Assembly (NCBI RefSeq): GCF_000153205.1
Contig: NZ_CH672427.1
Location: 2,528,241 to 2,592,240 of the forward strand
DNA: 64,000 nucleotides
From: Nitrococcus mobilis Nb-231
GTDB taxonomy: Bacteria; Pseudomonadota; Gammaproteobacteria; Nitrococcales; Nitrococcaceae
Direction of reading: 5' to 3'
Part shown: piece by piece, positions 28,572 to 36,508 of the stretch
Layout: each line of letters starts with the position of its first letter
Position numbering within the stretch: position 1 is the stretch's first letter
Made by a program: the position numbers and the translations under genes
The notes under the pieces: model-generated
The model's database searches: none
The model's input: the letters and a program-made list of their open reading frames with translations, nothing else
What the model was told of the DNA's origin: nothing

Positions 28572-30584
28572 TCAGCGCGGTCGGCGTGCCCGCTTGAGCC
28601 GGCGTAGGCCACGCTTGAATTCCCGCTTGAGCTGCGTGCTGCGCGTGGGGCTCAGATTTGCATCGGCGTAGGCCAGTTCACAGTAAATCCCCGTCAGGCG
28701 CTGCAACAGCGGCGCCCAGTGCGGTAACGCCTGGGCCGCGCGTTCGGCGAACGCTGCGGGTCCCTCCCCCGGATTCCGCACTACCCCCAGGCGCGATAGT
28801 CGGTCGCAGAAGGTCAGGTAGGTGTGGTCCAAGGGCGAGAGCGGATGCACCCGGCGGCGGGCCAGTAGCGAGCCTGCTACCGGCACCAGTACCAGGGCGC
28901 CACTGCCAAGCAGAATGAGCATTAATTTACTCGCATCCAATTGCCCGAACAGTTTCTGTAGCACACGGTACTGCCGTTCGCTGTTGAAGCCCACTACCCA
29001 GCTCTGCCATTGGTAGGTGAGCGCGTCGTAGCGCAGGCGCAGTGAATTGAGCCAGGAAATGCCGCGGTAGCGCAGCGGCGATAGCGGCGAGTCCGCCAGG
29101 AAACTGCCCTCCGTTGCCACCGCTTGCTCCAGCCCCAGCTCGATGCGCTCCGGCGCTACCGCAGCGGTGGGATCGACTCGCACCCAGCCGCGCCCGCGCA
29201 ACCAAATTTCCGCCCAGGCGTGGGCGTCGAACTGATGCACGATCACCGTGCGATTGACCGGATTGACCTCGCCACCCTGGTACCCGGCCACCACTCGGGC
29301 CGGGACGCCGGCGGCGCGCATCATCACCACGAAGGCGTAGGCGTAGTGCTCGCAGAAACCGCGCCGGGTCTGGAATAGGAACCGGTCCATGGGATCGGTT
29401 CCCAGCCGCGGCGGCTGCAGAGTGTATACGAACGGTTGGTGGGTGAACATGGCGAGTACCGCGCCGACGAAGGCCGCGGCGCTGGCGCTGGCTGCTCGCA
29501 TGTCAAGAGCCAGTTGCCGAGTGCGGGGATTGCCCCCTTTTGGGAGTTGTAACTCGGTGCGACGGCGCCAGTCCGATAGCTCTGGTTCCAGTACAGCGTC
29601 CGGCCAGCTGCGGGCATGGTAGCGGTACTGATCTTCCAGTTCCACCGGGGAGTAGAGCAGGTAGTCCGCCGTGGCCATGACCCCAGCCTGTCCGGATTCG
29701 GCGTAGCGCAGACTGTACAGCCAGTGCTGCTGGGTGGGATTGAGAATGACACTGTAACGCAGCGGCTCGCCGCCGGTCGTTACCGGCGCCGGACGGCGTT
29801 CGTTCGGCGCCACCTCATAGTTACGCAGCCGGCGCCAGGCCCCGTCCGCCAGGCGACTGAAGACCAGGCCGCGCCAGTACAACTGTGAGCGCGGCGGAAT
29901 CTCGCCCTGGAACTGCGCCCGGAATGCCACTTCATCCGACTGGCTCAGGTGCGAGATATCCCCGGGTTGCATGACATCGCTGACCCCGGTCTTGGCGGTG
30001 TGACGTTTGATCGGCACGGACCACAGGGGCCCGATACGCGGAAACAGGAAGAACAATACCAGCATCAGCGGGAAGGCCTGGGCCAACATCACCGCTGCCA
30101 GGCGCAAGCTGCCATGGTTGAAACGGTGTTGGTCGGGCTGGTGCAGGGCCACCAGCGCGGTGGTGATCAGGGTGGTGTTGAGTACCGAGTACAGGACGAT
30201 CAGCAGATCTTGGCTGAACAGGAATTCCGTAATGCAGATGAAATAGCCCAGGAACAACAGTACGTAGGCGTCCTTGCGCCCGGCGAGTTCGATCAATTTA
30301 AGGGCGAACGCGGTCAGCAGCAGCGCGACCGTAGGCTCCAGCCCCAGCATATTGCCGTAGCTGGCGTAGATGCCGCCGCAGGCACAGAGAATCAGCGCCA
30401 GTTTGACCAGGCGCCCGGGGAAGGACCAGCGGCCGCGGTACACCATGCTGCGCCACAATGCCGCAACCCCGTACACAGCCAGCACCCACACCGGCAGCCG
30501 GGTTACATGCGGGGCCGCCAGGGTGAACAGGCTGATGATCATCCATACCAGGGCGTTGCGCGGAATCTGCTGCTGAGCGTTCAC
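28572..30584 (-). CDS. Membrane transglutaminase-like protein (TgpA family)
   Basis: GTG at 30584 gives 670 residues. A longer in-frame opening overlaps the DUF58 gene by 200 bp and is rejected, since the chosen start makes a 4-bp GTGA overlap. About 1-210 is a multi-helix membrane domain (DUF3488). About 330-560 is a periplasmic transglutaminase-like domain with the triad Cys (RGFCEHYAYAF), His (DAHAWAEIW) and Asp (RVDPTAAV). One more helix and a C-terminal DUF4129-like tail follow. TgpA is needed for normal growth in Pseudomonas aeruginosa, but its substrate is unknown. It is the third gene of a moxR-DUF58-tgpA operon that is conserved in gammaproteobacteria. Confidence 0.9.
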   Translation of the reverse strand: MNAQQQIPRNALVWMIISLFTLAAPHVTRLPVWVLAVYGVAALWRSMVYRGRWSFPGRLVKLALILCACGGIYASYGNMLGLEPTVALLLTAFALKLIELAGRKDAYVLLFLGYFICITEFLFSQDLLIVLYSVLNTTLITTALVALHQPDQHRFNHGSLRLAAVMLAQAFPLMLVLFFLFPRIGPLWSVPIKRHTAKTGVSDVMQPGDISHLSQSDEVAFRAQFQGEIPPRSQLYWRGLVFSRLADGAWRRLRNYEVAPNERRPAPVTTGGEPLRYSVILNPTQQHWLYSLRYAESGQAGVMATADYLLYSPVELEDQYRYHARSWPDAVLEPELSDWRRRTELQLPKGGNPRTRQLALDMRAASASAAAFVGAVLAMFTHQPFVYTLQPPRLGTDPMDRFLFQTRRGFCEHYAYAFVVMMRAAGVPARVVAGYQGGEVNPVNRTVIVHQFDAHAWAEIWLRGRGWVRVDPTAAVAPERIELGLEQAVATEGSFLADSPLSPLRYRGISWLNSLRLRYDALTYQWQSWVVGFNSERQYRVLQKLFGQLDASKLMLILLGSGALVLVPVAGSLLARRRVHPLSPLDHTYLTFCDRLSRLGVVRNPGEGPAAFAERAAQALPHWAPLLQRLTGIYCELAYADANLSPTRSTQLKREFKRGLRRLKRARRPR

Positions 30585-31579
30585 CTTGGTGGACTCCCGT
30601 CTTGGTACAGGGCCAGCGCGGTCAACACCTGCTCCAGGTGTTGCTCCCCCGTCCCCGGTTCGATGCTCTGACCGGGCAGGCGCAAACCGTATTCGTACCG
30701 GCGCCGCTCGAAGGCCAGGACCCAGTAGCACAGGTGCGAGAGGCGCTGCTCCGTCTCCACTCCGGGGAACATGTCCCAGTCCAGCCACAGGTTGCGCTCG
30801 GCATAGGCTGTGTATTGTTTACTCTGCAGGGCTTGTCCTTTGGCCAAGCTTTTCCAGTGCAGTTGGCGCAGGGAATCGCCGGGGCGGTAGTTGCGCAGGC
30901 CGTAGAAGTCGTCATTGCCGTTGATCGGCAGCACGGCGCCGCCAGGCCGCTGCGTGGCAAGCCCTGCCAGGTCGGCCGATGGCAGTGGCTGGGGATAGAC
31001 TAGGGCGTGCAGGTCCAGATCCACCCAGGTCCAGCAGCGCAACAGTCCCAACGGATAAGTGGTCTCCAGCAGCAGCCGGCCCGGGCTGTACCAGCCACGC
31101 CGGCCCACCGCCGTGAGTAGGCGGACCTCGATGCTGTCGGTCTGTACCAGGTTGACCACGCACTCGGTACTCTCGGGCCAGGCCAGGCGCAGCCCGTAGT
31201 GATCCCGCTGCCGGCTCCGTTCCAGGCGGATATCGAATTCCGATCGCTGCCCCGGAAATGTCGGCTTGGCCCGCACCGCGTGAATGGTCAGCCCCGAGAG
31301 GTTGGCGTAGGTGTGCAGTATCGCGATGACAAACAAGGTGGTCAGCAGAAACGTGAGCGCAAAGCTCATGTTGTTTTGGTAGTTGATCGCCGTAAGCAAC
31401 ATTACCAACAGGCAGAGAAAGAAGAGAAAACCCACCCGAGAGGGAAAGATGAAAATGCGCCGTTGATCCAAGGTCACCGAGCGCGCCGGGGGCAGGCGGC
31501 GTTTGACCCAGGCTTGGAAACGTTGCTGCAATCGGTGGCGCAGGCCGGTTTTCACATCGGATTTTTGCAGCACCTGCAT
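30581..31579 (-). CDS. DUF58 domain membrane protein
   Basis: The 332-residue protein has two adjoining membrane helices near residues 47-90 (VGFLFFLCLLVMLLTAINYQ and FALTFLLTTLFVIAILHTY). A cytosolic DUF58 region follows, with the hallmark GLRNYRPGDSLRQLHWKSLA. DUF58 proteins pair with MoxR-type ATPases and are related to von Willebrand A-like proteins; their biochemical role is unresolved. It lies 10 bp downstream of moxR and overlaps tgpA by 4 bp. Confidence 0.9.
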   Translation of the reverse strand: MQVLQKSDVKTGLRHRLQQRFQAWVKRRLPPARSVTLDQRRIFIFPSRVGFLFFLCLLVMLLTAINYQNNMSFALTFLLTTLFVIAILHTYANLSGLTIHAVRAKPTFPGQRSEFDIRLERSRQRDHYGLRLAWPESTECVVNLVQTDSIEVRLLTAVGRRGWYSPGRLLLETTYPLGLLRCWTWVDLDLHALVYPQPLPSADLAGLATQRPGGAVLPINGNDDFYGLRNYRPGDSLRQLHWKSLAKGQALQSKQYTAYAERNLWLDWDMFPGVETEQRLSHLCYWVLAFERRRYEYGLRLPGQSIEPGTGEQHLEQVLTALALYQDGSPPR

Positions 31580-31589
31580 CGCCGATCAC

Positions 31590-32519
31590 TCAGGGCTTGA
31601 TGACATCCACGTTGCGCTGCAGCAGGGTCACCAGGGCCTGACCGTCGCCGGCATAATCGCCATTGGGCACCAGGCGATGGGCCGCGACGGCGGGTAGCAC
31701 CATCTGCAGATCTTCCGGCACCACGTGGCCGCGGCTGCCCATCACCGCCCAGGTGCGAGCGCAGTCCAGCAGCGCTAGTGCCCCGCGTGGCGATAGGCCC
31801 ACCGCAAATTCCGGGGCCTGGCGCGAATAGGCCACCAGCCGCTGCAGGTAGTCCAGTAGGTTGTCCGAGGCATGCACAGTGGCGACCGCGGCGCGGATCA
31901 TCTGTAATTGCTCGCGATCGATGCATTGCTGTAGCCCCAGCACCTGAGCGCTGGCGCCGGGCTGGCGTAAAAGCATCTCTCGCTCCGCCCGGGGGTGGGG
32001 GTAGCCTAGCTCCAGCCGCATCAGGAAGCGGTCCAGCTGCGACTCCGGCAACGGGTAAGTACCGGATTGGTGAATTGGGTTCTGGGTAGCGATCACGAAA
32101 AATGGTTTCGGCAGGCGACGGGTCTCGCCCTCCACCGTAACCTGGCCCTCCGCCATCGCCTCCAGTAACGCGCTCTGGGTGCGCGGGGTAGTACGGTTGA
32201 TCTCGTCCGCCAGTAACACTTGGGTGAAAATTGGCCCCGGATGGAAACTGAAGCTGGCGTCGTTGCGATTGTAGACCGACACTCCGAGTATGTCCGCCGG
32301 CAGCAGGTCGCTGGTGAACTGCACCCGTTTGTAGGACAGGCCCAGCGCATCCGCCAGGGCGTGCGACAGGGTGGTCTTGCCCATGCCGGGCAGGTCTTCG
32401 ATCAGCAGGTGACCACGAGCGAACAAACAGCATAGGGCCAGGCGGATCTGGGGTTCCTTACCCAGTAATACTCGGCCAACCTCGGCCACGGCATTGTCTA
32501 TGACGTCCTGTAGTCTCAT
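31590..32519 (-). CDS. MoxR-family AAA+ ATPase
   Basis: This 309-residue protein has the MoxR arrangement: Walker A in IEDLPGMGKTTLSHALA, QFTSDLLPADILGVSVY, Walker B in LLADEINRTTPRTQSALLEA, and sensor 1 in FVIATQNP. MoxR ATPases act as chaperone-like remodelers with their operon partners, here DUF58 and TgpA. It is the first gene of the operon; its promoter must lie in the 292 bp shared with the divergent small membrane-protein gene, which also contains the perfect palindrome at 32776-32794. Confidence 0.93.
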   Translation of the reverse strand: MRLQDVIDNAVAEVGRVLLGKEPQIRLALCCLFARGHLLIEDLPGMGKTTLSHALADALGLSYKRVQFTSDLLPADILGVSVYNRNDASFSFHPGPIFTQVLLADEINRTTPRTQSALLEAMAEGQVTVEGETRRLPKPFFVIATQNPIHQSGTYPLPESQLDRFLMRLELGYPHPRAEREMLLRQPGASAQVLGLQQCIDREQLQMIRAAVATVHASDNLLDYLQRLVAYSRQAPEFAVGLSPRGALALLDCARTWAVMGSRGHVVPEDLQMVLPAVAAHRLVPNGDYAGDGQALVTLLQRNVDVIKP

Positions 32520-32775
32520 GCTCGCTATCCCTAGACTGGTTGGGGCTTCAGGCCGGTGCGTTCAAACTCCGTGTAAGGTAAGTCCGCTTTGCAGTCGGAC
32601 CCTTTTGCAAGCCCCGCCGCGACCCGCCTCAGGCTCTCGCCGTTAGCCGCCTCGGCCGGTCCCAGTTACTCGGACGAGCGCGGACAGTGGCTGGGTACAT
32701 GATGGTGCTTTGGGCGGCACCGGCCGCGACCGACAGGGGCGGAGGACTTCCGCTTCCTGCCAGTCCTGCCTAAAA

Positions 32776-32794
32776 TTACTCTTGCAAAGAGTAA
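32776..32794. promoter_or_regulatory. Perfect palindrome, operator-like
   Basis: TTACTCTT (32776-32783) and AAGAGTAA (32787-32794) form a perfect 8-bp inverted repeat with the 3-base centre GCA. It sits 17 bp before the start codon of the small membrane protein, in the divergent region shared with moxR. The size and centre fit a dimeric repressor site; a short hairpin in the leader is the alternative. Confidence 0.5.
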
Positions 32795-32811
32795 CGCTCA
32801 GGAGGCTCGCG

Positions 32812-33036
32812 GTGCGGCGCAAACGAAGTCGATGGCAAGTACAACACGTGACATTGGCTTTTCTTGTCGTCTTTCTTGTCCCCTTGTTGATTGCACTGCT
32901 TTCTTGGGCAACCAGCCTACCGTCTTTGCCCTTGGTCATAATGCTCCTGTTGGCTCTTCTGGTGGCCGCAGCGGGCGTGTTCGGTATGCTCCGCAATTGG
33001 GGCCGGGTCGAGCGAAGGCCGCTGCGCACCCGCTGA
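32812..33036 (+). CDS. Small two-helix membrane protein
   Basis: GTG at 32812 follows AGGAGG (32799-32804) at a good distance and gives 74 residues. A longer in-frame opening (32710) runs across the palindrome and lacks a ribosome site. After a basic start (RRKRSRWQVQ) there are two hydrophobic segments separated by SWATSLPS, then a basic tail (NWGRVERRPLRTR). The pattern resembles small LapA-like or DUF1049-type inner membrane proteins, but I do not recognise it with certainty. No function is assigned. Confidence 0.6.
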   Translation: MRRKRSRWQVQHVTLAFLVVFLVPLLIALLSWATSLPSLPLVIMLLLALLVAAAGVFGMLRNWGRVERRPLRTR

Positions 33037-33118
33037 TCCCTCGGTCCGTTGCGCCTCTCCCGTCCAGATGGTTCGGTAGGGCTATTCGCGCGTCGAGAGG
33101 CGAGTGCGAGGGTTCTAC

Positions 33119-33814
33119 TTAGCCGGCCACCTCGATTCGATTCTGGACATCGTGGACTCCCGGAATGTACCAGCAGTCCCAGCCGGCGATGCGCCGATTT
33201 TCTTCACTGTGGACCAGGCCGCGCAGGGACACCACGCGATCGTCCACGGCGACTTGTATTTGGGCGATATCGATCGCGGGTTCCTTTTCCAGCACCATTC
33301 GGATGGTGTCGGCGATCTCCTCGTCGCTGTCCCGTTCCGGTGGCTGGACGTGGAGACGGTTATCCACGTCGGCCGTTCCCGGTGTCCACCAACTCAAGAC
33401 TTCGGCCAAACGCCGGTGGGACAAGCTGTCGATAACGCCTTCGAGCATGACCACGCCTTCGTGGGCGCTGACGCGAATCCAATCTTGATCCGCAGGTGGT
33501 TGCGCGTGTGTTTCTAGTACTTGCAGTTCGATAAACCCCGGTTCCTGCATCAGAGCGTGCGCCACGGCTTGGCGTAGCTCGTCATTCGGTCGTGATCGCG
33601 CAACCTCGAGCCGGAGTCGATCGTCGATGCCCGCGTTGCCCGCTATCCGGTGGGCAATCTGAATGGCGCGACGTTTGGCTTCGATGTCCGCTACTGTGCC
33701 TTCCAACCGCACGGCATCGCTTTGCTGTACGTGGATGGGGTAACGCTGCACATTGATGGCCGGGTCCTGCTTCAGGGCAGCCCGGATCTGGTTCTCGATG
33801 GAATCCCCGCTCAT
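33119..33814 (-). CDS. Triple BON-domain protein (OsmY-like fold)
   Basis: ATG 33814 has a ribosome site (GGGGAG) and gives 231 residues; an in-frame ATG 27 bp upstream is less well placed. Three BON-like units are seen, each of the form helix-strand-strand-helix with a central V-x-L-x-G: AVRLEGTVADIEAKRRA, GVVMLEGVIDSLSHRRLA and RVVSLRGLVHSEENRRIA. BON domains bind phospholipid or act in periplasmic stress proteins. This protein has no signal peptide at the chosen start, so it may be cytosolic. The gene is alone on its strand. Confidence 0.8.
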   Translation of the reverse strand: MSGDSIENQIRAALKQDPAINVQRYPIHVQQSDAVRLEGTVADIEAKRRAIQIAHRIAGNAGIDDRLRLEVARSRPNDELRQAVAHALMQEPGFIELQVLETHAQPPADQDWIRVSAHEGVVMLEGVIDSLSHRRLAEVLSWWTPGTADVDNRLHVQPPERDSDEEIADTIRMVLEKEPAIDIAQIQVAVDDRVVSLRGLVHSEENRRIAGWDCWYIPGVHDVQNRIEVAG

Positions 33815-34158
33815 TTGATCTCCCCAGCCTGGTAGCCGCATCTCCTACATAATGATCATTGAGCCTTGCCCTCGGTCCGTCAAGCGTACCTGAGCTGATG
33901 GATATAGCGAGAAGGGGGTACCGCAAGCCGGTAGACGGTGGCGCAGGATCGATAGTTGGGACGTTCGGAGGGAATGTAATGTGAGGAGCTGCTATGGGCA
34001 ACGCGGCTATTCGCTATTTGTTCTGGAACTAACGGGGCATTCGCTTGCCTAATAAGCGTTGTTTGCCTGACGGTGCGGCGTTTCAAGGAGCCTGCGGGCG
34101 GGGCACGGGTTGGTGCTGTGAATAGGATATAGGGTTGTAACCTGTTGAAATATATAGA

Positions 34159-34187
34159 TTGACATTTTGCTGGGGGCGATCTAATAT
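34159..34187 (+). promoter_or_regulatory. Near-consensus sigma-70 promoter
   Basis: TTGACA at 34159-34164 and TAATAT at 34182-34187 are separated by exactly 17 bp, and the stretch just upstream is A/T-rich (AAATATATAG). The first hexamer is perfect and the second differs from TATAAT at two positions. Transcription would begin at about 34194. No protein gene follows on this strand before the terminator at 34388, so it probably drives the candidate RNA. Confidence 0.65.
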
Positions 34188-34209
34188 GTTGCATCGCAAC
34201 ATTTGTGAG

Positions 34210-34241
34210 ATAAAAAATAGGGAGGCCACGAATAGCCTCCC
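34210..34241 (-). terminator. Intrinsic terminator for the phaEC transcript
   Basis: On the minus strand GGGAGGC pairs with GCCTCCC around an 8-base loop (34241-34220) and is followed at once by TATTTTTTATC. It lies 280 bp past the phaC stop, the only minus-strand gene upstream. The same hairpin lies inside the candidate RNA on the plus strand, where no T-run follows. Confidence 0.6.
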
Positions 34242-34387
34242 GGATAATCATAATGCGCTCTTCTTATTGGGGTTTTGTGGTGTGTTTGAACTCTCAACGA
34301 GCTGGAGCGCTTTTTAATCAAGTCGAAGGCGTAACCACTTCGTAAACCACCCTTTCGGATGGTTCGCTACCTCCTCCTCCTCGATTC

Positions 34388-34414
34388 GCCCTCTCGCCAG
34401 AGAGGGCTTTTTTT
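34388..34414 (+). terminator. Strong intrinsic terminator
   Basis: GCCCTCTC (34388-34395) and GAGAGGGC (34400-34407) form a perfect 8-bp stem with the loop GCCA, followed by seven T. It is plus-oriented and has no protein gene upstream on that strand for over a kilobase, which supports a non-coding transcript. Confidence 0.85.
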
Positions 34415-34520
34415 AACCCTCTTTTATACGTGGAGCTGCGTGCCGGCAACTTATCGGGCATTGTAGATGGCCGAAGTTGCTTGGCAAGCATTTTCGTTGT
34501 TGCGTCGCAATATCGGCGAT

Positions 34521-35573
34521 TTATCGCAGAACCGGCTCGCTACATTGGTGCAGCCATTCCACCAGCGTGGGGTAGAGACGGCGATGAGCGTGTCGGCTGA
34601 TGAACAAGCCCAGGTGACCGCCGGGTAGTTCCGCTTCGCGGTAGGCGAGCGATCCGGTCAGATTTGCCAAGGCCTTTGCTGCCGCGGGTGGCACCAGGTG
34701 ATCGGCCGTTGCATAGACGTTGAACAACGGGCCGGTAAAGCGGATCGGATTCACGTTTTCGCCGCAAAGCTGCAAGCTACCTGCGACTAAGCCATTGGCT
34801 TGGTAGAAATCACGGACAAACTGCACGAAAGCGACTCCCGCTTGGTCCGGGCTGTCGTACATCCATTGCTCGAGACGCAGGAATGCTTGTAACGCCTGGT
34901 CATCGGCGTCTAATTCTGCCAATGTCAGATAGCGCCGGCAGAGGAGCTGGAAAGGCTTGAGGCCGGTGAATAGGGCATTGAGCCCGATTGCAGGCACATT
35001 GCCCAGCGCCTGCGTCAGCCGCTCAATGTTCACGTGGCGGACGATTCGATAGAGCGTGTCTTGCGGGGTCTGGAAGTCCACTGGGGTGGCGAGGGTGATC
35101 AGGTTACGAACGCGCTCGGCGCGTAAGGCCGCGTAGCAGATAGCGAGCGTTCCGCCCTGGCAGACGCCCAGTATGGAAACGCGCTCGGTGGCATGTCGGG
35201 CAGTGATGCTGTCCACCGCGCAGTCGATTTCGTCCTCGATATAATCGTCGAGCCGCTGAAAGCGGTCCATCGGTCCTGGGTAGCCCCAATCGAGCAGATA
35301 GACGGTAATGCCGCCGCGCACGAGCGCCCCAATAACCGAGCGTTCACAACTCAGATCGAGAATATAGGGGCGATTTACCAATGAATAGATGATCAGCAGT
35401 GGCACGCCCTCTGCGGAGCCGTAACGATAGAGCGTGGCCGTGCCTGGGTGCGGTAAGTCTCGCGCGGGCGTACTGCCGACGCTCACCGGTTGGAGCTCGC
35501 GCGCCCGGCGCAGCGTCCTGGCAAGCTTGCTTTGCAGCTGGAGCGGATCGTTTAGAGGGATATCGTCGCTCAT
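34521..35573 (-). CDS. phaC: Class III polyhydroxyalkanoate synthase, catalytic subunit
   Basis: This 350-residue cytosolic enzyme polymerises hydroxyacyl-CoA into PHA granules. The lipase-like box is GVCQGG, with Cys138 as the nucleophile (cysteine replaces serine, as in all PHA synthases). An aspartate in ATADHLVPP and a histidine in GGHLG complete the triad. The short length and the phaE partner mark the class III (two-subunit) type common in Chromatiaceae, Ectothiorhodospiraceae and cyanobacteria. It overlaps phaE by four bases (ATGA). Confidence 0.95.
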   Translation of the reverse strand: MSDDIPLNDPLQLQSKLARTLRRARELQPVSVGSTPARDLPHPGTATLYRYGSAEGVPLLIIYSLVNRPYILDLSCERSVIGALVRGGITVYLLDWGYPGPMDRFQRLDDYIEDEIDCAVDSITARHATERVSILGVCQGGTLAICYAALRAERVRNLITLATPVDFQTPQDTLYRIVRHVNIERLTQALGNVPAIGLNALFTGLKPFQLLCRRYLTLAELDADDQALQAFLRLEQWMYDSPDQAGVAFVQFVRDFYQANGLVAGSLQLCGENVNPIRFTGPLFNVYATADHLVPPAAAKALANLTGSLAYREAELPGGHLGLFISRHAHRRLYPTLVEWLHQCSEPVLR

Positions 35574-36424
35574 GAGCGATCGTCCTTGTCGGAGCGGGTC
35601 GTCGTCGGTGGGCCGGGAGCGGCGTCGCGTAGCGCGGCGAGTTCGTTGCGCAACGCCGTGACCTCGCGTTGCAGTCGCCTAGTATCCGCACGTTGCTGGC
35701 GCCGTAGTCGATCGAGGTGCCGCTGAGTATCTTCCAGTGCGCGCTGGGTCGGCAACCCCAGGTATGATAAAAGCTCATCCAGCGCTGGCTGCAGGGCGAG
35801 TCGCAGGTCAGTCCAGGCGTTCAGTAAGTCGCTGATGGCTTGCGGATATGTCTCAGAGCGCAGAAACCGTTCATAGGTTCGTTCCGCCACTTCAAGCCAG
35901 TGATCGTACAGTTCACGGGTGCTCCGAGCGGTTGATTCGGACGGCACGCCGTCGGCTAGCTCCTGTCGATATTCGCTCAGCACAGCCTCGAATAGCTCGC
36001 TGAGCTCCTGGGTATAACGCAAGGCGGCGGTTTGGTACCCATCGAGTGTACGCTGCAGTGCTTCCAGGTTGGCTTGCTGTTTTTGCAACGGGCCGAGGTT
36101 GGGATACAGATGCATCGGAAAGTGCGCGAAGTTTGCCGAGAAGGGTTGCGCTAACCGATCTATTGGAAGCGGCTGTCGAGCTAAGTCCAGCAGGAAGTTG
36201 ACGAACTCGACGGACCGGGCGATCTCCTCGCGCAGTTGCGCCAGCACCTGGTTTAACTGCGCGTCCAAGACCGTGTTCGTTTCGCTGTCGCGAGCGGGGG
36301 CGGTGAGCACAGACCACCCGGCGGCCAACAGGATCGCCAGTGCTCTTTGCCCTGCGAGGAGATCATAAAGCAAGCCTTGGGTCCATTCTGGCCTCGAATG
36401 GTTTGCACTATCCTGTTGGATCAT
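35570..36424 (-). CDS. phaE: Class III PHA synthase subunit PhaE
   Basis: The 284-residue product is mostly helical, with the PhaE pattern near the middle (FPMHLYPNLGPLQKQQANLE; YTQELSELF). A heptad-like basic C-terminal stretch (LRRQQRADTRRLQREVTALR) looks like a coiled coil. PhaE is needed by class III PhaC for activity and granule attachment. PhaE sequences vary, so the call is strengthened by its 4-bp overlap with phaC. Its length is shorter than many members (about 350-400). Confidence 0.85.
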   Translation of the reverse strand: MIQQDSANHSRPEWTQGLLYDLLAGQRALAILLAAGWSVLTAPARDSETNTVLDAQLNQVLAQLREEIARSVEFVNFLLDLARQPLPIDRLAQPFSANFAHFPMHLYPNLGPLQKQQANLEALQRTLDGYQTAALRYTQELSELFEAVLSEYRQELADGVPSESTARSTRELYDHWLEVAERTYERFLRSETYPQAISDLLNAWTDLRLALQPALDELLSYLGLPTQRALEDTQRHLDRLRRQQRADTRRLQREVTALRNELAALRDAAPGPPTTTRSDKDDRS

Positions 36425-36508
36425 TGCACTGCTCGCCGGGCCGGCTGGGCGGATGACCCCGATCGGTAAAATAGGCTAACCCCTTGGGGCGTCGGTGTGA
36501 TTCGTTAC

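Larger units (their letters stand above)
34195..34414 (+). ncRNA. Candidate small RNA, about 220 nt
   Basis: The stretch is bounded by the strong promoter at 34159-34187 and an intrinsic terminator at 34388-34414. Inside is a perfect 7-bp hairpin (34220-34241) and a C/U-rich segment, CTACCTCCTCCTCCTCG, around 34370-34385, that could pair with ribosome binding sites. A further short hairpin is ACCA/TGGT around 34347-34364. A 30-codon frame (34253-34345) has no clear ribosome site, so a leader peptide is possible but weak. I do not recognise a known RNA family; it could instead be a leader RNA of something lost. Confidence 0.5.
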
